This document shows positions 12,401-24,400 of a stretch of DNA of 64,000 nucleotides, one piece after another. Source of the stretch: Symbiodinium natans (Eukaryota; Sar; Dinophyceae; Suessiales; Symbiodiniaceae). Position 1 is the first letter of the stretch. Every line of letters starts with the position of its first letter. Below the pieces are notes generated by a model that searched no databases, was not told where the DNA came from, and saw nothing but the letters and a program-made list of their open reading frames with translations. The translations under genes and the position numbers were made by a program. Where the stretch lies: NCBI GenBank assembly GCA_905221605.1, contig CAJNDS010002136.1, forward strand, positions 583,454-647,453, read 5' to 3'.

Positions 12401-15400
12401 GGCGGGGTGCGGGGGGGCGGGGGGGGTGCCGGGGGGAGGGAAGTCCAGTGGGGCTCTATGTCTTCTTCCCTTGAATTGGTTGGGTTGGGCCAAGCCAAGC
12501 CAAGTCAAGCTGAGCTAAGCTAAGCCCAGCCCAGCCAAGCCAAGCCAAGCCACCCGACATCAGTATGAGGGAACACCCCCACTTTTCCCACATGCAAACT
12601 CATGCTTCAGGACAAGAATCCCCCTGGCTGGAAGGGCTTGGTTGAGGGTTGATTCGGTGGCTTCTCTTTTCTGTTGCACATCCAAGCATCTGAGCATCCT
12701 CCTCCACACCTGCTGATGGAGAGGTGATGCTTCAAGCACTGGGAAGAGAGAGCGGTTGGCTGGGCTCTAGCTCTTTGCATCCCATCGCAGCCATTTCAGG
12801 GCTTTGCGCGGCCTCGTGGCTTGGAGTACGCAAGATTAAGACCCTTCAGGGCTTCAGGCCTCAAACCTTAAAGGCCGACGCGCCCGACGCCCTAAAGCCA
12901 CATGAAGCTGAAAAGTAGAGAACCCGTTTGGGTCGCACTGCCACACAAGCCCACTCACGCAGAGCCCCTTTCATTGCAACTCAAGAGCTACACAGTTTGG
13001 GGGCTTCAGCTTCCCCTTGTGATACTATGTCAGGTTCAGAGACTGCTATGATGCGTGGGGGAGTCACGGCTGGAATCCTTCTTGATCCTGATGATCCCTA
13101 AACCCGACCCCTCCCCTGTAAACCCGAGCTGAGCCCAGAAAGGCATCGAACTCACCCACGCGCCGCAAGTCCTGAAACCTGAAGGACCGAAGAGTTCGGG
13201 GTTTAGCTTAGGGTACGCTTGTGGTCGAAGGAGTTTGGGGAACGTAAACATCAATCCGATCACAGAACCGTCGCACCTAGGTCGCTCAGGACTTGCTGGA
13301 GGCTCCTGGAAGAAGCAGCTGAGGTTAGGGTCCAGGGCTCTCCGGCGCCTCGAGGGTTGAGGAGAATGAAGCGGTCAGTTTAGGGTTTGGGATGTTAAAA
13401 AGGTAGAGGAAGTGTAGGTCTCAGGCGCGTTTCAGGGGTGGCTTTGGGGCTTTTAGGCTTGTTGGATTGAGGACAGAGGGCTCAAGTCATCAACGTTTGA
13501 AAGGCAAACCCAAGGAAGTGTTCTCTCGTCTCTCTGCAGCGGTATCGGGATGCTTTGTGTGGGACCAAGAGCTTCAGGTTTAGGCTCTGCAGCAAGCAAA
13601 GTCTGGGGGAATTCTCTTCAGTCCTGCCATTGACGAAGGTCTCCGTGGCACCACGCTCGCAGGACGGGAAGAGGATGCACTTGTCTCCGTCCTTGGATGC
13701 TCGAGTGCAATGGAGTTCCGGGGCCTAGGGTTGAAGTGGAGGTCTTAGGGTCCACGCGGTTGGTGCTGATCATGCCCGTTCTACCGAACAACCCCTGTGC
13801 TGCGGCGAGTCCCCAAGGCTGGGGCAAGGGTTTCGGGTTCTAAAGGGAAACACAATTTGGCAGTGGTTGGAGAGCCCTGCACGTGGATGTGCCTGGCAGT
13901 TCCACAAAGGCTCCTTTGCCCCGAGCCTTGAACAGCCGAAGGCCCCCCACCCCAAAGAACCCTGGGGCTGTTGGTGTGGAGGGCTGTGGAATGTTATGTT
14001 GGCTACGAGACCCAGGAGTACCCTAGGAATAAAAGGGTGCCCTTCTTTAAAACAAGGAAATAAGGGCCTACTCCAGCGTTGCGTTCATGAAATTCTCATC
14101 AGTAGGGCTTGAGGCTGAGGCTCATGTGTCTACTTTTTGGGGTCTTGCAATCTTGGTGGATGTTGAGGGGTGTATTTCAGGCTGCGGGGGACAAAAGCAA
14201 GGTCGAATACCTCGCTGGTACCAAAAGCGAAAACATGCTGGCTCTTGACCCCGCTGACTGGAAATACTCCTGGAGCCCTGAGCCATAAACCCAGAACACT
14301 GATGATGAACCCTAAAGCTCTAGAACACCCAAAAAAACCAACATTCGACATCAGTGGGCATCTGCGAAAATAGGGGTACCCCCTTTACACCCCAATTAGA
14401 ATAGAATCCCCTTATAAAGGGAACCCCCCAGAAAGGGCACCCCCAATTTTTGGAAACCCCCCGCAGCCGTTAAACCCTAAACCCTAAACCCCTAAACCCT
14501 GAACCCTGAAGCCGAAACCCTACACCCTGAACCCTAAACCCTAAACCTTGAGGTTTCTGAACCCTGTCTACTGTAAACCCCCCGGTAAAGCCCAGCGGCG
14601 GTGAAGACAACGGCGTGGTTCCTGGCCACGCCCTCGCCCAGCTCGATGTTGGGTGGCGTCTCCTAGTCGGCGGAGCCACTGAGGATTGAATTCGGGTTTC
14701 GGGTTTCGGGGTTTGGGGTTTAGGGTTTAGGGTTTAGGGTTTAGGGTTTAGGGTTTAGGGTTTAGGGTTTAGGATTTAGGGTTTAGGGTTTAGGGTTTAG
14801 GGTTTAGGGTTTAGGGTTTAGGCTTAGGGTTTAGGGGAGGTTTGAGGGCCCACAACTGTAAACTTTTCGAAAGCAGATGCACACCGCGTGTTCCTCCCAG
14901 CTTGGAGTCTCTTGGGGGTTTTCCCTGGTTTAGGGTTTAGGGTTTAGGGTTTAGGGTTTAGGGTTTAGGGTTTAGGGTTTAGGGTTTAGGGTTTAGAACA
15001 AGCCTCTAAGCTCCCTAAACCTCAGACCTCAGAGCAACCGCCGAACAGGCCTCGGCAACGAGAACAAACAAACAGAGGGGCTTTGAGCCATAAAGACCCA
15101 AAGCACATTTAGGGTTTAGGGTTTAGGGTTTAGGGTTTAGGGTTTAGGGTTTAGGGTTTAGGGCTTAGGGCTTAGGGTTTAGGGTTTAGGGTTTTTCGGT
15201 TTATCGGTTTAGGGTTTAGGGTTTAGGGTTTAGGATTTAGGGTTTAGTGTTTAGGGTTTAGGGTTTAGGGCAGTTCAACCTGGCACTCTTAGACAAGAAC
15301 AACGGAGCTGGCACAGGCACAGGGTTTGTTGCCTTGAGTTGGGGATCAGGATTCCGAGCTTACAGCCCAGGACGCGAACTTTGCAGCGCGGCTGAACTTC

Positions 15401-18400
15401 CCCAAAGATGGCGAAAGATGGCCCCAACCTCACTCCCAAGTGGGTCTGTTGGTGGTGGCACATCATGCGTCCAGCGACCTTCGTCGCGTCGGATGGGGCT
15501 GGGGGGCCCTGCACCTGGAGGTCTGGACCATGAAGGGCTCCCCAAACTCAACTGCTGGGGAAAAAAATTCCGCGTGTGCGATTCGGAAGCTACTGAAAGA
15601 ATCAGGCTACATCCCCGGTGGCCTAGCAGCTGGCCAAGGGCGAGGCTGTAGGTACAGCACAGCAAGATAGGGCTCCATTCAGCTACGTACTCTCCCTCGG
15701 CCCAGCCCCCATGTGGGTGTGCATGCTGCTTGGCCACATTTCATAGCCACGAAAGACCGCGCAGCTGAAATCCGCATTTGTTGAATAATATAGGGTTCAT
15801 ACGGGAACCTAGCCCTTGCGATGTCGGGCAGATGGACGGTTGAGGACTTTTTCAGGCTTTAGGGACTCGGGAGTTCGGAATTCGCCACCTTCGCCCCGCA
15901 ACGCCCCACTCCTCCTCTTCGGTCCCAGCGTCCGCAGACCCTGAGGCAGGTCAGTAGGATTCTGTGGATTTAAGACTTTCACTCGGTTTGAAGGATCGTG
16001 TGTTGGGGTTTAGGACGCGGGGTTGAAGGATTGAGGCCTGGGGGGCTGGGCTTAGAATGCCATCCATTAATTCTCGACTTCCATTCCCTTGAACCCTTGA
16101 ACCCTCCAACCCTCAGTTCCCCCCACCCCACGGGCGCCTCCGCTGGCGTCGCTGTCTGAGTCCGTGTCTGAGTCCGAGTCACTATCCGAGTCCTCCCCTC
16201 CTGGGCTGCTGGTGTAGGGTTGAGGGTTTAGGGTTGAGGGTTCAGGGCCTGGTGTTCAGGGTTTCAGGTTTGCGCACATGAAAGCTGGGGCTTCAGGCTC
16301 TGAAGGAGCCTAACATCGGCTTTGGTGCTGATTGGGCGAAAGTCTTTCTCGGGGCTTCTTTTATATATATATATATATATTTATTTATTTATTTATTTAT
16401 TCATTTATTTATTTTTTTTTTGGGGGGGGATGGGGCTATTTTCAAACTAGGGTTCCTTTTGCTTGTTCTTTTTGTTGGGGGGGGATCCTTTGAGCGGCCC
16501 GTGCTCTTCGACTCAGCTCAACGGCCCCGGTGGCACTTGTGAAAGATTCCGTCATCCATGTCGCCACCCGCGAGCCATGGTACCAGCTAGGGAAGGCAAA
16601 TCGAAAGCACAGCGCTCGTTGCGCGACCGATTCTCAAGCAGAAAAAGAAGGGTTTAGGGTTTAGGGTTTAGGGTTTAGGGTTTAGGGTTTAGGGTTTAGG
16701 GTTTAGGGTTTAAGGCTTAGGGTTTAGGGTTTAGGGTTTAGGGTTTAGGGAGCCTATCCGAAGCAACTTGGCGAGGCACTGAGGGTGTTGTTTGCTTCGG
16801 GTCTGGGCTTCGGGTTGAAAGCTTAGACAGCCATAGGCCAGCTGCGGGCTTGGGGCATCCTAGAACCCCAGGGCGCTAGGAAGCGAAAACCTTCTGCGGG
16901 AGGCTCCCACGCCACCAATGGTGTTGCGCAGCGCAGTGAAAGGGTGGCGAATGCGTCCAGTGAGGGTCTTGTCCTCAGGATGCAGGGCATGTGGCTGAGC
17001 AAAGCCAAACCAGAACTTCTCACCCCCCTCAGCATGAAAGGCTCATAACCCACAAATACTGCACTTACATGTACTTCTTGCTACCCACAGCCTTCAAATT
17101 TCAAGCCCCCCCGCCCCGCCTGCTCCTTTATTTTTGGCTCACCACCCCCCCCCCCCCCCCCACTGCTCATGGGCCCGCCGCGCCGGGCCCCGGCTCGGCC
17201 GCCCGCCCCCCCCCATTTAAGATGGACACTTAAAGGCTATGCTGCACGTGCGTGCCTTGTAAACAAATACTTGGCAAAAGAAACACCTAATCGACGCAGC
17301 GTACCCGCAGAATAGATACAATGCACCCTTAGCATCAGCACACTGTGTCCTGGGCGGGGACGCGGAGGGCGCGGAGGGCGCGGAGGGCGCGGAGGGCGCG
17401 GAGCGCGCGGAGGCGCGCGCGCGGAGGCGCGCGGAGGCGCGCGGAGGCGCGCGGAGGCGCGGAGGGCGCGGAGGGCGCGGAGGGCGTGGACGGAGGGCGC
17501 GGAGGGGCGTTCACGTGTCCCGGCTCCCTGCCCCTCCGTCAACCTCCAGGAAAGGTCCACGCCTCCCCACGCCACGCCCCTCTCCCAGCAAAATGTTCCG
17601 AACCCCCTCCCTTGACCGTGTCGTCTCCGCGGCCTCCCGCCAAAATTCATGCCGTCCGACCCTGGCCTCTTTCGCCATGTTGAAGCGCCAAACGAGAACC
17701 CAATTTCAGAATTGGTTTTCGGAAAAGATCCAAGAAAACAAAGAGCACGCGCAGAATAGACGTCAAGCGTGCAAGGCACCCGGCCCCCCGCTCCACCCCG
17801 CCCCACCCCGAACTAAGAAAAAAAGTACGGTTGCTTCGCCAGGATCCGACATTCCCATGGGTACACAACTATCAAATGCAGACATTTCTGTTTTTGTGTC
17901 AACTGTGACCGACCTGACAAGTGTAGAATCCGAGCATGCCCACCCATCAGCTAGCAAAACCGTGTGAGTGCCGGCCGGCACCAACTGGGCTTCGAACCTC
18001 GTTGAGGTTGACCTCGGCTTCATGGAAACGAGCAAGTTTTCGAAACCCCAAACCTGAAACCCTAAACCCTAAACCCGAGAAAGAACCCACGGGAGATGAC
18101 CCTGGTTCATCACTCTTCCCCTGCCTGTGGTTCAGGGTTCAGGGCTCTCACCCTAAACCCTAAACCCTGAACCCTAAACCCTAAACCCTAAACCCTAAAC
18201 CCTAAACCCTAAACCCTAAACTCAAACACCCCCAGCCCAGCCATGCTGCCAGCATGGGCTGCGTCTCCCCCACGCGTAGGGAGCTTCTCCGGCGGCTGCG
18301 CGCCGCCTCTCTCGCCCCAACTTCTTTTAGGGTTTAGGGTTTAGGGTTTAGGGTTTAGGGTTTAGGGTTTAGGGTTTAGGGTTTCGGGTTTCGGGTTTAG

Positions 18401-21400
18401 GGTTTAGGGTTTAGGGTTTAGGGTTTAGGGTGTAAGGTTTAGAGGGCTGTTTACAGCAGTGTTTGGGGTGGGGATTTGGGAGTCAAGGCACAGGGTTTAC
18501 GAGTTGTGCAGCGGGTTGTAGCTTTCGCCATCTTTCGTGTAGGCAGCGTGGAGCATGAATGCTGCTCGATGTTCGCGCCCTGAGCCCGAAACGTTCACAA
18601 CGAGCCTCGCCAACCCCAAGGGACCGCACCGCTAAGAATGGTCGTCCTCTTGATGTCGCGAAAGTGTGAAACCAAACCCCCCTCCCCTACAGGGAACCCC
18701 GTTTTGGAAAGAATATGCGGCGGGGGACGGGTCTATGCTCAATGCGGGGGGGGGGGTGAAAACTCCGGGAGGTGTTCAGCAAGGCCGCGCTTCAGAACAC
18801 ATGCGAATATGGAGGGTTTAGCGTATCATGCTCCAAGTTTTGAACCCTAAACCCTAAACCCTAAACCCCAATCCCAGATACCGAAGCACCGAAGTCTCAA
18901 ACCCCGAGGGCCTCCTGCTGCTCCTTGGCCTCAGCCACCTTCTCGGCCCAACCTTGCCATGGCAACCCAGCAACCAGGGTATTGTAAGGGCAACCATTTT
19001 TTTGGGTTTAGGGTTTAGGGTTTAGGGTTTAGGGTTTAGGGCTTAGGGTTTAGGGCTTAGGGTTTAGGGTTTAGGGCTATTTCATAAGGGAAACCATAGA
19101 CCAGAAAAAAAAGGGGCAGAGGGGTACCACGGGGCTACCAAGCTTGGCTAGGTGATCGGAAACTGGCGAGTCATAGGTCGGCTCGAGAGCGCGCACGAGG
19201 CTGCATACTTGGAGGTTTCATAGCACTTATTCCCCCAGTTATAACTGTATTATTCACCCAATTATAACCATATTAAATGGGCTATAAGTACAGTTATAAG
19301 GGGTTGATAAGTACCATGAACCTCAACAAGTAAAAACCCTCAAAGCCCTGAAGCCGCCCTAAACCCTAAACCCTGAACCCTAAACCCTAAACCCTAAAAC
19401 CTAAACCCTAAACCCTAAACCCTAAAACCTAAACCCTAAACCCGAAACCCGAAACCTGAAAACCTAAACCCTAAACCCTAAACCCTAAACCCTAAACCCT
19501 AAACCCTAAACCCTAAACCCTAAACCCTAAACCCTAAACCCTAAACCCTAAACCCCTAAACCCAAACCCCAAACCCTTTTGTTCTGGCTCCAGGGGGCTC
19601 TTGTTCTGATCCGCCAGGGCTGCCTCGATGGCCGCAATCTCTTGCTGCCGGGCACCCATCTCCTGAACGGTTAACTGTATACTGATACGAATATTCTTAT
19701 TTATTATTCTTATTTACTATTACTATTACTATTTCCATTATTATTATGATGATGATTAATATTATATTATTATTCCTATTATTATTCCTACTCTTGCTGT
19801 TATGCAGGCTATTCTCACCATTCTTGTTATTAGTATTATAATAAGGGGTTTAGCAGCAGAGTCCTATACCTTTCGGGTGCCTTGAAGCCCACCATCTCAT
19901 ATCCTAAAACCTATCCTAAAACCAATAATTCCAAGAGTCTGAATAGGGCTCAAGGGTTTCATTAGGGTTTTAGGGTTGGGTGTAGGGTTTAAGGTTTAGG
20001 GTTTAGGGTTTGGGGTTTAGGGATATTCGAGGGCCTCCGAAAGAGCAACTTCTACAACAATCCCCTCAGCCCAGTTGCTTTGATGGACTCGGCATTGGGC
20101 ATCTCGCCGCCTTGTGGAAGGAGGCACTTAGGGTCTAAGGGTAGTTACATGGTCCCTTAGTATGGGCCCTTATTGACAAGGGTACCCCTTATATACAGCC
20201 TATATACCCTATACAAATTAAGGGCCCATACATCAGAGCCCTTTAAATGAGGCAAGGGAGCCTATCAAGGGCGGTCTTCAGGGACTTTGGTGCTGGAACG
20301 ATGCTCGAGATCTGGTCAGCCCTCTCAACCTCAGCACCATTCCCTTGGCAAAAAGGTGGCGGTCTCAAAGGTGCGGAGTCTTGCGGATTGGGGAAGCCTT
20401 TCAGCACGAACCGGTCTGAAAAGAGCCGAGGGTGGTGGGGGAGCTTCGGGATTTCAGATGATTTCAGCATCTTTCGTCTCTTCGGGGGAGGCGGGTCTGA
20501 TTTCGCTGACTGCACCCTCTGAAGGATCTGCGCCCATGAAACCCTAAAAACCCTAAACCCTAAACCCTAAACCCTAAACCCTAAACCCCATGACTCCGTG
20601 CGGCCGTCCCGCGCGCCATGTCCTGGAAAATCTTCTTGAGCTTCTCGTTTTCTTCGCGGAGCTCTCTCATCAGCCGCTCCTCGCAGTCTCGGGAGGAGCC
20701 CGGGAGACTTGGGTTCATGGTGGGCCCTGTATTTGGGGTTTAGGGTTTAGGGTTTAGGGTTTAGGGTTTAGGGTTTAGGGCTTAGGGCTTAGGGTTAGGG
20801 CTTCGGGTTTCGGGTTTAGGGTTTAGGGTATAGAGCTTAGGGTTTAGGGTTTAGGGTTTAGGGTTTAGGGTTTAGGGTTTAGGGTTTAGGGTTTAGGGTT
20901 TAGGGTTTAGGGTTTAGGGTTTAGGGTTTAGGGTTTAGGGTTTAGGGCTTAGGCTCAGCGTTGTACAGGAAGGTCTGGGCTCATACAGGTTGCATGCACC
21001 CGGCTTCGACATTAAGCGTTGAATAGCTACATGGGCCCGTACTTGGGGACTTCTTATATACCGCTTATTTTACCAAATCCAAGGGCCCATACTTCAGAAC
21101 CATGGAACTACCCTTAGAAACCAACAAGTTATCCCTACCTCGAGCATCCCCCCCAAAGGCAACCCAAGGCAATCCCTTAAAGGGCATACATAGGGCCCTA
21201 ATTCCCTCATCCCCTACTCAGAACCAGAGGGGGGATGGGCAAGTCCAAGCAAGTTTTCTCTTAAAGGGGGGGATGGGAACCCTGCGATGCTCAGAAAAGG
21301 ATTCTCTTAGTGGATGCTCGTGGTGTGGGGGAGCTCCAGCGACTCGAGGGTCAATTTGGGGCGGGATTCTCCGGGTTGATGCACTCTAGAGATACTCGGT

Positions 21401-24400
21401 GGCATTCTGGGGGTGAGACTTTCTGTGGGATGGCTATCCGAAAATTGAAAGCAGAAGAAGAGAGGCCTTAGGGTTGAGGGGTTTTTTGGGACTTGGCCGC
21501 AGGATCCAGGGCGTCAGAGCCAAAAATCAGGGTCCGGTGCTTCAGGACTCTCAAGACTTTGAAACCCCAAACCTTCCCCCGTTTGCTGGCCTGGGGGTTC
21601 TCGTTGACCACAGCATGGTTCCTGCGCTTTGCAGTTCTAGGGCCTGGCGTTCCCCTCATAGCCTCAGAGCCCTAGGGCCTTAGGGCTCAGGAAGCCCTAC
21701 TGAAGGCTGAGCACGAGACGACTGAAAACCCAGCCCAAACCCCGCGCACAACAGAGGATAGACCTGATTGAACCCTACTTCACTACGTCAAGGTTCATGG
21801 TCAATTGCAGGTATTCACACAGGCGAGTGTCTTGATCTTCTTCGCGCGGTCTGCATAACGCAGCGTCGACAGGGTCTCCTGATGGAGATGAGCATTACAA
21901 AGCGCCCCGAACCCTAAACCCCGCTTTAGAACCTGAACCTGTGGTCCGGAGAGATTCCGTGCCCTCCAGATTGCGGGGCTATCTCTCGGGTACAAGGCAT
22001 AGAGCTCCAGGGTCAGATTATTTCGGGATTGCAGTGGCTGGGGAGCATTCAAGAGCGAAGCTCAATGGAAATTTCGGTGCCTGTGGCCGCATTTGATCAT
22101 CGTGCTGTGCACGAAAGGCCTGGTCACCAAGTCTCTTAGGGTCCTTAGATCCCTGACCAATAACTGATAACTCCTGCAACACCCTTGAGACCCCGAGAAG
22201 CCTGCCCCTGAAACCCCTGCAGGCCTTTCGCCACATGCCACATACTTGGAGGTTCATGGTACTTAGTAACCAATTAAACTGTACTTAGAACTGTACTTAT
22301 AACCATGTTAGGGCACTTAAGGGGCTGATAAGTGGGTCACAAGTAGCAAGTACCATGAACCCCCAAGTATGTCAAGCCCGGGGCTGACTCCCTGTCTCCC
22401 AACAACCCGAAGCTGAGGCTCATTGAAACAATGGAAGAGTCCAGAACCCTAAACCCTAAACCCTAAACCCTAAACCCTATCTAAACCCTAAACCCTAAAC
22501 CCTAAACCCTAAACCCTAAACCCTAAATCCAGGGATCGATGCTGCCCTATCCTCGTGATTCGAAGAGGCCGGGGACAAGGCGCAGATCCTGCACCGACAA
22601 GCCCTGAACCCTAAAGCCCTGAACCCCGGAACCCTAAAGCTCTGGCGAAACTTTCGAACGGAGAGTTCAAGACTTTCAAGACTTGGGGGCTTCGGGCGTG
22701 GAGGCCCCGAGAAAGGCAAGCCAATTCTGGCTTGGTGACCGTGTTTAGGGGCGAATACCCCAGCAGAGGCACCCTTTAACACATCGATCAGGGCTCCCAG
22801 GGACTCCGGGCCCAAGAAGAAAAGAGGCCGGTCAGAGATTTCGGCTCTTCAGGATCGTGGTCTCGGGGATTCGGGCGTTTTACATCCACGAACCCAAGTC
22901 CCGAACCCAAGTCCCTTAAACAGCCTAAACCTACCCGAAATCCGAAGCCGAAAACCCCTTAAAAAAACCCGCACGTGCTCAAGCCTTAACACCCCGAAAC
23001 CTCAACCCCCAACGGTCCGTAAATCCTAACACCCTAAACCCCTGAAAACTCTGAAAATTCTACCAAAACAGGAGCCCCCTTTGGAGGCCGGGCACATGAT
23101 CGTCTTGCTGGAGCCCCCCAGGGCATTCTGCAGCAGGCGCGTGAGCTTAGACTCCCGATAGGGGATGACGACCTCGGCTCGTGGGCATATGGGGGTTTAG
23201 GGTTTAGGGTTTAGGGTTTAGGGTTTAGGGTTTAGGGTTTAGGGTTTAGGGTTTAGGGTTTAGGGTTTAGGGTTTAGGGTTTAGGGTTTAGGGTTTAGGG
23301 TTTAGGGTTTAGGGTTTAGGGTTTAGGGTTTAGTCTCTTGGGACATACTCAATATGGACCTTGCAAGGACTCACCTCCGGCTTCAAACCCCTAAGAAACC
23401 CCGAACGAACCCTGCCTAAACCGGAGTTTAAAACCCCTTTCGACCCCTCAACCTTTCGACGGAGCGAGACTCTCAACATCCCTCTTGGGAGCTGCGAGCA
23501 CTTGTTGGGACCTGTGTCCACCTCTGGGAGGATGCTGCCAACTGCGCACTGTTAGCGCTTCGTCTTGACGTCTGAGTAGCTTCCCTTAGAGAGTGTTTTT
23601 GTTCTGCTGTTTGTTTCTCTCTTTCCATCTATGTCAAGCAACTCTATTGGTTGCCTGATGTTCTGTGCCGACAAGTCACACAACGTACATGCGTCACATG
23701 TCACGAGAGACACGACTTCTGGGCATCTGGGAAACCCAACAACAGCAGAAGGACTCTGGTGAGGGATCAGGCTCTACCATCACCAACACCGCATTGAAGC
23801 TTTCATTGCGCAACTAGGGTTTCAGGGACCTTCCAGAGGTCAAGGCCTCAAACTCACAGCAGCTGTGATGCCCAGCTGCGTTCTTCTTCTTCTCGCCCCC
23901 ACGGTCGGCCAGCTTTTCAATGACGTTGCCTGACTAGGGAAGCCGGAAGTGTTCAAGAGATCCGCGAGGTTGCCTGACGTACAACCTTGCTTATCGCGCG
24001 TTGCACCCCTCGCCCTATATCCGGCTGTGCCCGAACGTATGGCCAGCAAAAGGTCCTTCACACCGTCCCCGAACGAAACCCACGCGAAAGCTCTGCACCC
24101 GAAAATTCTCCGAGGAGGTGCCAAGGGCACTGAGCGACTTGTTGATGTGCGACCCCTCCTGGCACAGAAGACTCACCCTCCAGGGCTGGGGTGCAAATAC
24201 TTCGGGGGCTGGAGCCCACGACCCTGCTCTAAATGCTTGGTTTAGGGTTTGCGGTAACAAGGGGGTTGAGGGTTTAGGGTTTACGGTTTAGGGTTTAGGG
24301 CTTACCCCCCTAGGCTCTTCAACCCCTTACTTCTCAAACTTGCCTGAACTCCAAACTCTCCCTCTTCCCCAAGACCCTGAACCCTAAACCCTAAACCCCA

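Noticed and set aside
17237-17806. Arg/Ala/Pro-rich ORFs of 110-190 codons
   Set aside because: Produced by the GCGGAGGGC minisatellite; no recognisable domain.
17970-18000. tRNA-like T arm (GGTTCGAAGCCC on the minus strand)
   Set aside because: No matching acceptor, D or anticodon arms; the sequence is the donor region of the VNLNE microexon.
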